The notes under the pieces were generated by a model, which was not told the DNA's origin, ran no database searches, and saw only the letters and a list, made by a program, of their open reading frames with translations. 64,000 nucleotides of DNA, from positions 89,129 to 153,128 of the forward strand of contig NZ_LMUI01000046.1 in the NCBI RefSeq assembly GCF_009765995.1. The letters run 5' to 3'. The DNA comes from Methylocapsa sp. S129 (lineage in GTDB: Bacteria > Pseudomonadota > Alphaproteobacteria > Rhizobiales > Beijerinckiaceae). The position numbers were made by a program, and so were the translations under genes. Of the stretch, positions 25,674 to 35,001 are shown piece by piece (positions within the stretch are counted from its first letter, which is position 1; each line of letters begins with the position of its first letter).

Positions 25674-26786
25674 TTAGTGATCAGGCGGTTTCAGTGATTG
25701 TCCGCCAGGGCGCCGGGTGCGAGCGCGGCCGCGAAATTCGGTCGGACTTTTGCCGGTCCAACGCATGAACGCATGGCGGAAATTCGCCTCATCGCTGTAG
25801 CCCAACCGACTGGCGATCTCTTTGTTCACCATTTGCGTCTTGCGCAGATACTCGATGGCGAGCCGCCTGCGCACCTCGGCCAGAAGGGCGCTATACGACG
25901 TGCCTTCCGCCTCAAGCTTGCGGCGCAACGCGCGTGGGTACATCTCCATCTTCAAGGCGATTGCCTTGATGCCGGGAAATCGGCCCGGCCGTTCGACCAG
26001 TATCCGCCAGACGTCGGCGGCGACGCCGCCCGCACGATTGACTTCCCCTAAAAGCTGCTCGCACATCTCGCGCGCCATCGCGTGGGTCCGCGGGTCTGCG
26101 AGTTCCGCCAGATCGTCCTCTCGGACGTGCTCGTATCCGCAGCTCTGCTGTTCGAACAGGACCGGACATTCGAACAGGCTGTCGTAGACCTTCGCGTGTG
26201 GCGGTGCGGCATAGTCGACGTTCACACGCGAGAAACTGAACGTCTGGCCGGTACGGTCCCGGGCTACAGCCAGATGCGCGGAGAGCGCAAACTCAACGGC
26301 GAAACGATGGGCGTCCTCGGTTGGGTTTGGCCAATGCAGCGGTTCGAAAGTCACCGCGACCGTCGGGCCCTCGTCCACATCTACGACATCACAGAACGGT
26401 CCAACGATCCGGAGGTAACGAGCGGCGAAACTACGGGATTCGGCCTGTGTCGCGCCGCTTAGCAGCGCGTATCCGTACATGCCATAGGAGGTAACGTGCA
26501 TGCGCTGCCCGGCGCGCAGCGCGATCGCCGGATCGCTCGACAGACGTAATGCGTTGCGAATTACAATATCGAGCTGCCGGTACGATATTTTTGTCGTGTA
26601 AGCGTCTAGCTGCGATGCCGTGAGGTCGGCGCCTTCGAGCGCCGCCTGCGCGTCTATGCCTTGCTTGGCGAGTTCAGCAACGATCGCAGCGATCGAGTGC
26701 GGCCAATAGATGCGTTCCTCGAAGCCGGGTGGCGATCGAAGAACTAACTCGGCGCGCTGCCGGCCGCCATCACCCGCCTTGGCCAT
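25674..26786 (-). CDS. AraC-family regulator (arabinose-binding-like N-terminus, OruR/GbdR style)
   Basis: A 370-residue regulator. The N-terminal about 200 residues match the 'Arabinose_bd' region common in AraC proteins of this length: FEERIYWPHSIAAIVAELAKQGIDA, TSYGMYGYALLSGAT, FSFSRVNVDYAAPPHAKVY. The C-terminal HTH_18 domain (about 270-350) reads MYPRALRRKLEAEGTSYSALL and KEIASRLGYSDEANFRHAFMRWTGKSPTEFR. It would control nearby oxidoreductases. No operator was identified. Confidence 0.88.
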   Translation of the reverse strand: MAKAGDGGRQRAELVLRSPPGFEERIYWPHSIAAIVAELAKQGIDAQAALEGADLTASQLDAYTTKISYRQLDIVIRNALRLSSDPAIALRAGQRMHVTSYGMYGYALLSGATQAESRSFAARYLRIVGPFCDVVDVDEGPTVAVTFEPLHWPNPTEDAHRFAVEFALSAHLAVARDRTGQTFSFSRVNVDYAAPPHAKVYDSLFECPVLFEQQSCGYEHVREDDLAELADPRTHAMAREMCEQLLGEVNRAGGVAADVWRILVERPGRFPGIKAIALKMEMYPRALRRKLEAEGTSYSALLAEVRRRLAIEYLRKTQMVNKEIASRLGYSDEANFRHAFMRWTGKSPTEFRGRARTRRPGGQSLKPPDH

Positions 26787-26839
26787 TGCGTCCCTCCCTT
26801 TGAGGCTTCCACCTTATTGTTTATTCTCTTCCGTTCCCA

Positions 26840-27034
26840 GTGTGGCGCGAGATCAACCCAATCGGACAGGCCCTCGCGAAACTGAAAACGCTCGTGCGAA
26901 AGGCTGCGCCGCGATCCCTCGACGCTGTTTCCCAAGCCATCGCAGCCGCATTGCGCGCCGTCTCGACAAAAGAATGCGCCAACTATTTCAGAAATGCCGG
27001 GTATGCGTGCGGTCAAACGCAGAACGCTCTAAGC
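26840..27034 (+). pseudogene. IS630-family transposase C-terminal remnant
   Basis: A fragment of about 60 codons reading INPIGQALAKLKTLVRKAAP, DAVSQAIAAALR and TKECANYFRNAGY. These match the C-terminus of IS630-type DDE transposases (NPIExAFAKLK ... ECANYFxxAGY). The rest of the transposase, including most of the catalytic triad region, is absent, so it is a relic. It lies between an AraC regulator and the ROK regulator. Confidence 0.8.
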
Positions 27035-27065
27035 GTTACAGCGGCAGAACCGTCGCGGTCCGCCA

Positions 27066-28229
27066 TCACGCGCGGATGTGCCCTGACGCCGCCTCGAAAT
27101 CGAAGAGTTTCTGGGTGGCGAGCGCGGCGGCTCCGCGTTCCCAGGAATCCCCTTGCCAGTCCGGCATGACGGGCGGCGGCGGCGACAGGGTGTGTTGGGC
27201 GAGGGCGGCTCGCATCGGGTCCAGGAAATGGTCGCCGAACGTCACGGCCTCACCACCAACCACGACGATCTCGGGATCGACGATGTTGCAAAAGACCGCC
27301 AGATGGCGACCGATGTTTTCTCCGGCTTCGCGAAGCACAGAAACGGCATGCTCATCGCCAGCGTCTGCGGCCTGGAGCATGTCGAACCGGGTAACCGTGC
27401 GCGGTCGTCTCCCTCGCCATCGATCGACGATCGCCGGCTCGGAGTAGAAGGCTTGCAGACAGCCCCGTCGTCCGCATTCGCATTTCGGGCCGTTGGGATC
27501 GTGCGTGCAGTGTCCGAGCTTGCCGGCTCCGCCGATTGCGCCGTGGTGAACGACACCGTCAACCACCACGGCGCAACTGATGCCGACGCCGACCGCCAGC
27601 GCCCCCACGGTCCGGTGCTGACGCCCCAAGCCGAAGAGCTGCTGCGCCAGCGCGAAGGCATTCGTGTCGTCGTCGATCCAAACGGGCGCATGAACACGCT
27701 CGGCCAGCATCGCTGCGAGCGCCACGTCTCTCCAACCGAAGCGATGGCTCACCCGGCATATGCCGCCCGCGATGTCAATCGTGCCCGGCGTCGCGACACC
27801 GATGCCTATAATGCTCCGCCGCTCCCGCTTGGCATGCCGCAGCAAATCCTCGGCCGCGAGCGCCGAAGCCTCGACATAGGCCTCGGGCGAGACGTCGCCA
27901 ACCGGGACGGACAGAGTCGCCAGCGCCTTCGTCGAGAGGTCAGTCAACACAGCGCGCACTTCGCCGACCCTGTACTGCAGGCCCACGACGAGCCGGCCGG
28001 CGTAATTGATCTCGACGGGAATCGGACGGCGGCCGGTCGAACCTGTGCTCGCCAGGCCCTCCAAAAGAACAGTTTCCTCGATAAGATCTCCCACGACAAA
28101 GGTGACCGTGGCGGGACTGAGGCCTGTCGCGACCACTATCTCGGCGCGGCTCCTAGGTCCGTTTCTGCGCAGGAGGTTCAGAACGAGCCGGCGGTTCATC
28201 GCTCGCGATGTGCTCTGGTCGCCCTTCAC
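27066..28229 (-). CDS. ROK-family transcriptional regulator (XylR/NagC type)
   Basis: A 387-residue regulator. Residues about 10-65 form the winged HTH (NRRLVLNLLRRNG, RAEIVVATGLSPATVTFVV). The rest is the ROK sugar-kinase-like domain, with the zinc motif CECGRRGCLQAF and the nucleotide-site pattern GVGISCAVVVDG. Such proteins bind an operator and release it on binding a sugar. It is divergent from the binding-protein gene of the galactoside transporter, and a palindrome of the ROK kind lies between them. Confidence 0.9.
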   Translation of the reverse strand: MKGDQSTSRAMNRRLVLNLLRRNGPRSRAEIVVATGLSPATVTFVVGDLIEETVLLEGLASTGSTGRRPIPVEINYAGRLVVGLQYRVGEVRAVLTDLSTKALATLSVPVGDVSPEAYVEASALAAEDLLRHAKRERRSIIGIGVATPGTIDIAGGICRVSHRFGWRDVALAAMLAERVHAPVWIDDDTNAFALAQQLFGLGRQHRTVGALAVGVGISCAVVVDGVVHHGAIGGAGKLGHCTHDPNGPKCECGRRGCLQAFYSEPAIVDRWRGRRPRTVTRFDMLQAADAGDEHAVSVLREAGENIGRHLAVFCNIVDPEIVVVGGEAVTFGDHFLDPMRAALAQHTLSPPPPVMPDWQGDSWERGAAALATQKLFDFEAASGHIRA

Positions 28230-28250
28230 CTTGTGCTCCGACGTTATTTT

Positions 28251-28261
28251 GTTTAGTAAAC
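28251..28261. promoter_or_regulatory. Putative ROK operator
   Basis: GTTTAGTAAAC, a perfect 5+1+5 palindrome within TTGTTTAGTAAACTAA. The flanks extend the symmetry, resembling the TTAGTTT...AAACTAA pattern of Bacillus XylR operators. It lies in the 120 bp divergent region between the ROK regulator and the ABC transporter operon, so both could be repressed from it. Confidence 0.65.
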
Positions 28262-28351
28262 TAACTGTTGATCTACGCCCCGTTTATGCGCTAAGTGCCA
28301 ACGTCGGTCAACGCGGGAAAGCCTGATCGGTCTACGAACGGGAGGAACGAT

Positions 28352-29623
28352 ATGAAGTCAGAATCTTCGCGCGCGATTCTATCGCGCCGGACGTTGCTCA
28401 AGGCTGGGGCAGGCGGTTTGGCGGCCTCTACCCTCGGCGGGCTCGCTGCGCCGGCTATCGCCCAGCCGAAGTCGATCACCGTCATCAACGACCAGGGCAA
28501 TGCGAATGCGGTCGCCGCCTTCGCCAAAATCGCGCAGGACTTTAAGGCCCAGACGGGAATTGACGTCGTAATCAACAATGTCGCCCACGAGGCTAACAAG
28601 ACCGCGATCCGCAACTATCTGGTCGCCGGCGCGCCGGATATCTGCTTCTGGTTCTCGGGCAACCGCATGAAGGCGTTCGTCAAGCGCGGTCTCTTCGACG
28701 ATATTTCCGATTTGATCCAGCACGAAAACCTCAGCAGTCCGCTCGCCGTCACGATCGGCTCGGTGACGGTCGACGGCAAGCAATATGGCCTGCCCATGGG
28801 CGGCACGCTCTGGGGTAACTTCTATCTGAAGGACGTGTTCGAAAAGAACAATCTCACGCCGCCCACGACCTGGGACGAGACGCTCGCCTATGTCGAAAAG
28901 GCCAAGTCGGCGGGCCTCACGCCGTTCGCGCTCGGCACCAAGGAACTCTGGCCGGCCGCCGGCCTATTCGACGAATTCAACTTGCGTATCAACGGCCTCG
29001 AAAAGCACCTCGCGCTGATGGACGGGAAGATGAGCTATCTCGATCCGTCGCTGACCGCGGTCTTCGATCATTGGGAGCAACTGATCAAGGGCGGCGCCTT
29101 TCTCGACAACGCCACCTCTTATGGATGGCAGGAAGCCGGAGCCGTTCTCGGCCAGAAGAAGGCCGGTATGATGAACCTCGGCAACTTCCTGAGCTACGCC
29201 ATTCCGGACGCCTCCAAATCGTCTCTGACTTTCGCGCCTTTCCCCAAGATCGCCGACATCGGGCGTTTCGAGGATTTCTCGGTCGATTCCGTCCACATCC
29301 CCGCCAACGCCAAGAACAAGGATCTGGCCCGCCAGTTCCTCGCCTTCTTCTACAAGCCGGAGAACCTTGCGGCCTACCTGCAACCGACCGGCAACATCTC
29401 GCCGCGTAGCGACGCGCCGCCTTCTGACGATCCGCTCATCAATCAGGCGCTCGAGAGCCTGAAAAGCGTGCAGGGAACGTCTCAATACTACGATCGCGAC
29501 ACCGATCCGGACCTGGCGCAGGTCGGCTTGAACGGGTTCCAAGAATTCGCGGCCAAGCCTGAGCGCCGGCAACAGATCCTCGAGAGCCTGGAAGCTGCGC
29601 GCAAACGTATTTTCAAGGCGTAA
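28352..29623 (+). CDS. Sugar ABC transporter, extracellular binding protein (Tat signal)
   Basis: A 423-residue family-1 solute-binding protein. The N-terminus SRRTLLKAGAGGLAASTLGG has the twin-arginine motif SRRTLLK, followed by a hydrophobic core and AIAQP as the cleavage region, so export probably goes through Tat. The mature part (FKAQTGIDVVINNVAHEANK, GLPMGGTLWGNFYLK) fits CUT1-type oligosaccharide binding. ATG at 28352 with GGGAGG 7 nt upstream is preferred over the upstream codon at 28295. First gene of the operon. Confidence 0.88.
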   Translation: MKSESSRAILSRRTLLKAGAGGLAASTLGGLAAPAIAQPKSITVINDQGNANAVAAFAKIAQDFKAQTGIDVVINNVAHEANKTAIRNYLVAGAPDICFWFSGNRMKAFVKRGLFDDISDLIQHENLSSPLAVTIGSVTVDGKQYGLPMGGTLWGNFYLKDVFEKNNLTPPTTWDETLAYVEKAKSAGLTPFALGTKELWPAAGLFDEFNLRINGLEKHLALMDGKMSYLDPSLTAVFDHWEQLIKGGAFLDNATSYGWQEAGAVLGQKKAGMMNLGNFLSYAIPDASKSSLTFAPFPKIADIGRFEDFSVDSVHIPANAKNKDLARQFLAFFYKPENLAAYLQPTGNISPRSDAPPSDDPLINQALESLKSVQGTSQYYDRDTDPDLAQVGLNGFQEFAAKPERRQQILESLEAARKRIFKA

Positions 29624-29640
29624 TCTCTCCCGAGGCGGGC

Positions 29641-29670
29641 GGGTGGGGAGCATGCCTGCGCTTCCCACCC
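29641..29670 (+). terminator. Hairpin between binding protein and permease
   Basis: GGGTGGGGAGC and GCTTCCCACCC pair over 11 bp with one mismatch around an 8 nt loop, 17 nt after the binding-protein stop. It would lower downstream expression or protect the 3' end of the first message. It also argues that the ATG inside the loop (29652) is not used. Confidence 0.7.
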
Positions 29671-29687
29671 TCATTGAAGGCGCCGAT

Positions 29688-30572
29688 ATGCACGATCATT
29701 GGCGACGACATCGCGAATGGCTTTCGCCGACGCTGTTCATTCTGCCGGGCGCGGCTATCTTCGGGGTGGTGATCATCTGGTCGGCCCTGCAGAGCGTCTG
29801 GATCAGCCTGCACGATTGGGACGGCATGGGGCCGATGACCTGGGTGGGGCTCGGCAATTTCGAAGAACTGTTCCGCGACGACAATTTCTACACCTCGCTC
29901 AAGAACAACCTCATCTGGCTTGTCGTGTTCATGCTCGCTCCGCCCATCGGGCTCGCCATCGCTCTGCTGGTCAACCAGCAGATCGCCGGCATGCGTTTCC
30001 TGAAGTCGCTATTCTTCGTGCCGCTGGTGCTGGCCTCGGTGGCGGTGGGCGTCGTCTTCACCTGGCTCTACACGCCCGGCATCGGACTTCTCGCCATCAT
30101 TTTTTCCGCCTTCGGCGCCACGGCGCCGGCGTTGCTCTCCGACGAGCGCCTCGTCACCTTCGCGGTGGTCGTGGCGGCGCTGTGGCCGCAGATCGCCTTC
30201 TGCATGGTGCTCTATCTCGCGGGGCTGAACGGCCTCAGCGAAGACCTGATCGGCGCCGGCCGCGTCGACGGCGCCCGCGGCTGGCGCATGCTGCGCCATG
30301 TGGTCCTACCGCAGCTCTCGCAGGTCACGTTCATCGCCATCGCGGTCACCGCAATCGGGGCGCTGCGGTCTTTCGACATAGTCTCGGTGATGACGCAGGG
30401 CGGGCCGTTCGGATCGTCATCGGTCCTCGCGTATATGATGTACGAGCAGTCGATCTTCTCGTACCGCTTCGGCTATGGCGCCGCGATCGCCACGGTGCTG
30501 TTCGCGATCATGGCGGTCTTCATCGCCTGGTATCTCCAGAGCATCTACAAGGCTGAGCGGGGGAACGGCTGA
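29688..30572 (+). CDS. Sugar ABC transporter permease, MalF/UgpA type
   Basis: A 294-residue CUT1 permease with six predicted membrane segments, beginning LSPTLFILPGAAIFGVVIIWSA. The EAA loop is visible as LIGAGRVDGARGWRMLRHVVLPQL. The start ATG at 29688 has GAAGG 8 nt upstream. The stop overlaps the start of the second permease by one base pair set (TGATG). Confidence 0.88.
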   Translation: MHDHWRRHREWLSPTLFILPGAAIFGVVIIWSALQSVWISLHDWDGMGPMTWVGLGNFEELFRDDNFYTSLKNNLIWLVVFMLAPPIGLAIALLVNQQIAGMRFLKSLFFVPLVLASVAVGVVFTWLYTPGIGLLAIIFSAFGATAPALLSDERLVTFAVVVAALWPQIAFCMVLYLAGLNGLSEDLIGAGRVDGARGWRMLRHVVLPQLSQVTFIAIAVTAIGALRSFDIVSVMTQGGPFGSSSVLAYMMYEQSIFSYRFGYGAAIATVLFAIMAVFIAWYLQSIYKAERGNG

Positions 30573-31423
30573 TGTATCCCCGCCCCATTCCGCAGACGGC
30601 CCGCGCCGCCCGAGCGCTCTATGTCGCGCTCGTCGCCGCCATATTGGTCGTCTGGCTCGCTCCTCTGTTGGCGATCATCCTCACGTCGCTGCGCGCGACA
30701 AACGATGTCGCCAGCGGCAACCTGTGGGGCTGGCCGACCGAGTTCGGCGCCGTCGACAATTACGAGAGGGTGTTCACGCAATCGCCGATGGCGCGATTTT
30801 TTCTCAACAGCCTGATGATCACCATTCCCGCCGTGATCGGAGTGCTCGTGTTGTCGACTCTCACCGGCTTCGTTCTCGCCAAATATCGGTTCCCCGGCGG
30901 CCGCGCCGTGTTCGCGATGTTCATCGGCGGCAATTTCCTGCCGGCGCAGATCATCATGATCCCGGTGCGCAATCTCATGCTGACACTGGGCATCTATGAC
31001 ACCCACTGGGCGCTCATCATCTTTCACGTCGCGTTCCAGACCGGCTTCGCCACTTTGTTCATGCGTAACTTCATTGCCGCGCTTCCCGGCGAGCTGTTCG
31101 AGGCGGCGCGGGCGGAGGGCGCTTCGCCGTTCCAGACCCTGCGCCATGTCGTGATCCCGCTTGTGCGCCCGGCGCTCGGCGCGCTCGCCATTCTGATCTT
31201 CACCTTCATCTGGAACGATTATTTCTGGGCCGTCGTGCTGGTCGTCAATGACACGGTGAAGCCAGTGACCGCGGGACTCGCCAACCTGCGCGGAGAATTC
31301 GTGTCGCAATGGAACATCCTTTCAGCCGCGACCGTTGTCGTCGCGGTCCCGCCCGTCGTCATGTTCTTCCTGATGCAGAGACATTTCATCTCGGGCCTCA
31401 CCGCCGGCGCGGTGAAGGGATGA
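30572..31423 (+). CDS. Sugar ABC transporter permease, MalG/UgpE type
   Basis: A 283-residue CUT1 permease partner. It has about six membrane segments (ALYVALVAAILVVWLAPLLAII at the start) and the EAA loop FEAARAEGASPFQTLRHVVIPL. Its ATG shares bases with the stop of the preceding gene, indicating translational coupling. It forms the membrane pore with the preceding protein. Confidence 0.9.
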   Translation: MYPRPIPQTARAARALYVALVAAILVVWLAPLLAIILTSLRATNDVASGNLWGWPTEFGAVDNYERVFTQSPMARFFLNSLMITIPAVIGVLVLSTLTGFVLAKYRFPGGRAVFAMFIGGNFLPAQIIMIPVRNLMLTLGIYDTHWALIIFHVAFQTGFATLFMRNFIAALPGELFEAARAEGASPFQTLRHVVIPLVRPALGALAILIFTFIWNDYFWAVVLVVNDTVKPVTAGLANLRGEFVSQWNILSAATVVVAVPPVVMFFLMQRHFISGLTAGAVKG

Positions 31424-31463
31424 CCAGAGCCGCATTGCCATTCCATCAACGAGATCCCTCCTG

Positions 31464-32588
31464 ATGCCCAAGCTTCAACTCTCACGGGTCACCAAGAGCT
31501 ACGGCGCCTTCCACGCACTGAAGGCCATCGACCTCTCCGTCGATCCAGGCGAATTCATCGTGATGGTGGGGCCCTCAGGCTGCGGCAAGTCCACTCTGCT
31601 CAAGGCGATCGCCGGACTCGAGGCGATCACCTCCGGCAGCATCGTCATAAACGGTCGCGACGTCACCAGCGCGCAGCCGTCCGATCGCGGCATCGCGATG
31701 GTGTTTCAATCCTATGCGCTCTACCCGCACATGACGGTCGCCGAAAACATGGGTTTCGGCCTGCGCATGGCGAACCGCCCCAAGGAGGAAATCCGCGTGG
31801 CGGTCGAGCGCGCGGCGGCGACGCTGCGCCTCACTGACCAGCTCGAAAAACTGCCGCGACAGCTCTCGGGCGGCCAGCGCCAACGGGTGGCCATTGGTCG
31901 CGCAATCACGCGTTCGCCCGAAGTCTTCCTGTTCGACGAGCCGCTGTCCAATCTCGACGCGGCGCTGCGAACCCAGATGCGCGTCGAACTGGCTTCGCTA
32001 CACGCGCAACTCAATGCCACCATGATCTACGTCACGCACGACCAGATCGAGGCTATGACTATGGCGAGCCGCATCGTCGTGCTCAACGCCGGGCGCATCG
32101 AGCAGGTCGGCTCGCCGCTCGATCTCTATCGCAACCCGGACAATCAGTTCGTGGCGGGATTTCTCGGGGCGCCGCGCATGAATTTCCTGGCCGGGACGGT
32201 TGAGGCGATCGTGGGGGGCGTCGCGACCATCCAGCTTGCCGGCGCGAGCGCCTATGCCATGCCGCTCAGGCCCGGCGCCGATCTGGCCCCCGGATCGGCC
32301 GTCACCGTCGGCCTTCGACCGGAATCGCTGACGCCGACCGACGGCGCGGGAATTCCCGGGACTGTGCGGCTTGTCGAACTGCTCGGGCGGGAAACTATTC
32401 TCTATGTCGATGCCGGCCCACTGCGTTCTGTCGGCTCAGACACGGGAACGGCCAATCTCACCGTCCATGTCGCGAGCGCGGTCGCCGCCCCCCCTGGCGC
32501 CGCGGTCCGCCTGCGCTTCAATCCCGACGACGCCTATCTCTTCGGCGGAGACGGCCTGCGCACGTTGTCGGCGCCGAAATCCATCTAG
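31464..32588 (+). CDS. Sugar ABC transporter ATPase, MalK/UgpC type
   Basis: A 374-residue CUT1 ATPase. Walker A is GPSGCGKST (about 37-45), the signature LSGGQRQR and Walker B VFLFDEPLSNLDAAL. The C-terminal about 130 residues form the regulatory TOBE-like domain (NFLAGTVEAIVGGVATIQL, VTVGLRPESL). Only 40 bp separate it from the permease. It energises uptake of the sugar cleaved by the downstream beta-galactosidase. Confidence 0.93.
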   Translation: MPKLQLSRVTKSYGAFHALKAIDLSVDPGEFIVMVGPSGCGKSTLLKAIAGLEAITSGSIVINGRDVTSAQPSDRGIAMVFQSYALYPHMTVAENMGFGLRMANRPKEEIRVAVERAAATLRLTDQLEKLPRQLSGGQRQRVAIGRAITRSPEVFLFDEPLSNLDAALRTQMRVELASLHAQLNATMIYVTHDQIEAMTMASRIVVLNAGRIEQVGSPLDLYRNPDNQFVAGFLGAPRMNFLAGTVEAIVGGVATIQLAGASAYAMPLRPGADLAPGSAVTVGLRPESLTPTDGAGIPGTVRLVELLGRETILYVDAGPLRSVGSDTGTANLTVHVASAVAAPPGAAVRLRFNPDDAYLFGGDGLRTLSAPKSI

Positions 32589-32661
32589 CCTACCTCACCG
32601 GAGTTCTCCCTTGCTTCACAAATCTCGTAGTGCGCCGATCTCGGTCTGGCGACCCATCGAC

Positions 32662-34749
32662 ATGGACCGTTTCCTGGTTGGCGCGCCGCATTACCCCGAG
32701 CATGTCGACGAAAGTTACTGGGAGCGCGACGCACAGCGCATGGCGGCTGCCGGCTTCAATGTCGTTCGCATGGGAGAATTCGCCTGGCACATCTTTGAGC
32801 CGCGCGAGGGGGTGTTCGATTTCGACCTATTCGATCGCGCGATCGATGGTCTTGCCCACCATGGCGTGCAGACGATCCTCTGCACGCCCACGGCGACCCC
32901 GCCCCGCTGGCTCACTCGGAGGCATCCCGAAGTGCTACGAGTCGACGAGCACGGACGTCGTGCGAGCCACGGATCGCGTCAGCACGCCGACACGACGAAC
33001 CCGGTCTTCCGCGAGCACAGCAAACGCATCACGCGCGCGCTCTCCGATCACTATCGTGACAACCCGAACGTCATCGGCTGGCAGACCGACAATGAGCTCA
33101 ACACAACGGAATCGTTGTCCTTCTCGGAACCGGCCAGAATCGAGTTCCAGAAATTTCTGGAGGCGCAATACCAGACCATCGATCGGTTGAATTTCGCGTG
33201 GGGCGGAAGCTTCTGGGCCACGCACTACGATAACTTCGACGACGTGGTTTTTCCGGTCGATGGCAATCCAGGCTGGGTCAGTCCTGGTCACGCCCAGGAC
33301 TATCATCGCTTCCTGGCGTTCGCGACCGCTCGTTTCCAGCACGACCAGGTGGAGATATTGAGAGCCGCTAACTCCAAATGGTTCATCTTTCACAATCTAG
33401 GCCGGCTCGAGGACATCGATTTTCGAGGTCAGTTCTCGACCGACCTCGACTTCTTGGGCTACGACATCTATCCCCTACTCTACGACGAGATGCAGCGCAT
33501 CGGCGGCCACGCGGAGATCCAGGCGCTCCACCTCGATATCTGTCGCGGCTTCAGCGGCAATTTCATCGTGCCCGAACAGCAAGCCGGCATCGGCTCGCAG
33601 CCGGGCTTCACCACACTGACCCCCGAGCCCGGCGAGATGCGCCGAATGGCCTATTCCTCCGTCGCCCGCGGCGCCGACGGGCTCCTGTTCTTCCGCTGGC
33701 GGCCGGCCCATTTTGGCGCCGAAATCTACTGGATGGGGATCCTCGATCACGACGACATCCCGCGCCGGCGCTACGACGAGGCCAAGCAGTTCGCCGTCGA
33801 AATGGCTGAGATCAGCGGCACCCTCCTTGGCACGCATGTGCGCATGGACGTCGGCATCGCCGGCGCTGACTTCGACAATCAACAGGCGCATCGCGCTTAT
33901 CCGATAGGACTTCCCAGCCCTCACGACGACGGCATGATCCTGCATCGCCACTGCTATCGCAATGGGATCGCCTGCGGCTTCATCCATCCGAAGGACGACT
34001 TGTCGAGGCTGAAGCTGCTCTACGTGCCCCATTGGGTGATCTGGAACGACGAATGGACTGCGCGTGTGGAAGCGTTCGTACGCAATGGCGGAACGGCGAT
34101 CTTCAGCGCCAGGACCGGCTCGCGCGACGCCAACAATCACGTCATTCGCAGGCCCGCGCCAGGACTGAGCCTGTCGGAACTGACCGGCGTCGTCGTCGAG
34201 GAATTCGGCCGTCTTCCTGCGCCGGGCCGCGACGGGCTGTTCGACACAAGCCGCTATCGCGCCGCGAATGTGCGCGAGGCGCATCCGGCGACTTCCGCGC
34301 GCCGACGCGTCACGCTCAAATTGGGCAATCACGAGATCGTGGCGGCCCACATGTACGAGTTGCTTGAGCTCGCGCCCGGCGTGGAGGCGCTCGGCGCGTG
34401 GTCCAGCGGATTCGCTCAGGGCCGCGCCGCCATCACCGTTCGCGAAGTGGGCAAGGGCCGCGTCTTCTATCTCGGAACATACCTGACGGACGATTTGGTG
34501 AATGCGCTTAGCATCGACATGATCGCCCGCGCTGGCGTGGAGCCGCTCGTCCCGGACTTGCCCGATGGGGTCGAGGCGACTATGCGCGAAGGCGCCGGGC
34601 GGCGTCTGCTGTTCGTCCTCAACACGCGCGCCGAGCCGGTCTCGGTGAAAGGGCTCCCCAAAGGCGCGGCGCTCGTCGGTCAGATCGGCGGCGATCGCGT
34701 GGCGGATTTGCCAGGCTACGGCTGCCTTCTCCTAGCGGTTGCCGACTGA
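32662..34749 (+). CDS. GH42 beta-galactosidase
   Basis: A 695-residue family 42 glycoside hydrolase without a signal peptide, so intracellular. The N-terminus VGAPHYPEHVDESYWERDA is typical. The acid/base Glu is in WQTDNELN (about E145) and the nucleophile Glu in VPEQQAG (about E305). The trimerisation and C-terminal beta domains follow (AYPIGLPSPHDDG, LFVLNTRAEPV). The ATG at 32662 has no good ribosome site; a TTG at 32611 with GGAG eight bases upstream is in frame and would add 17 residues, so the true start may be there. Last gene of the operon, acting on the imported galactoside. Confidence 0.88.
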   Translation: MDRFLVGAPHYPEHVDESYWERDAQRMAAAGFNVVRMGEFAWHIFEPREGVFDFDLFDRAIDGLAHHGVQTILCTPTATPPRWLTRRHPEVLRVDEHGRRASHGSRQHADTTNPVFREHSKRITRALSDHYRDNPNVIGWQTDNELNTTESLSFSEPARIEFQKFLEAQYQTIDRLNFAWGGSFWATHYDNFDDVVFPVDGNPGWVSPGHAQDYHRFLAFATARFQHDQVEILRAANSKWFIFHNLGRLEDIDFRGQFSTDLDFLGYDIYPLLYDEMQRIGGHAEIQALHLDICRGFSGNFIVPEQQAGIGSQPGFTTLTPEPGEMRRMAYSSVARGADGLLFFRWRPAHFGAEIYWMGILDHDDIPRRRYDEAKQFAVEMAEISGTLLGTHVRMDVGIAGADFDNQQAHRAYPIGLPSPHDDGMILHRHCYRNGIACGFIHPKDDLSRLKLLYVPHWVIWNDEWTARVEAFVRNGGTAIFSARTGSRDANNHVIRRPAPGLSLSELTGVVVEEFGRLPAPGRDGLFDTSRYRAANVREAHPATSARRRVTLKLGNHEIVAAHMYELLELAPGVEALGAWSSGFAQGRAAITVREVGKGRVFYLGTYLTDDLVNALSIDMIARAGVEPLVPDLPDGVEATMREGAGRRLLFVLNTRAEPVSVKGLPKGAALVGQIGGDRVADLPGYGCLLLAVAD

Positions 34750-35001
34750 AGGGGCACCTTCTCGTCGCAAATACCTGGTGGCTCCGCGCCCTTGAATAGC
34801 AGGCAAGCTTGCTGAACGCTGGGACGTTCTACAGGACGAAGCAACCCGAGTGGAATCTGTCAGCGGCCTTCCGATGTTCGGCGATTGTTCCCCACCCGAT
34901 CAGGCGAGCGCCTAATAGAGGAGGTGGCGCCCTGCTGTCGAGAAGGGTGTCGAGCAGTCGAGCGCGGCCATCCCGGGCAGGTGTCTTTGACTTCATAAAG
35001 G

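Noticed and set aside
30545..31309. Minus-strand ORF (254 codons) opposite the second sugar permease
   Set aside because: Charged low-complexity translation, antisense shadow of membrane protein coding sequence.
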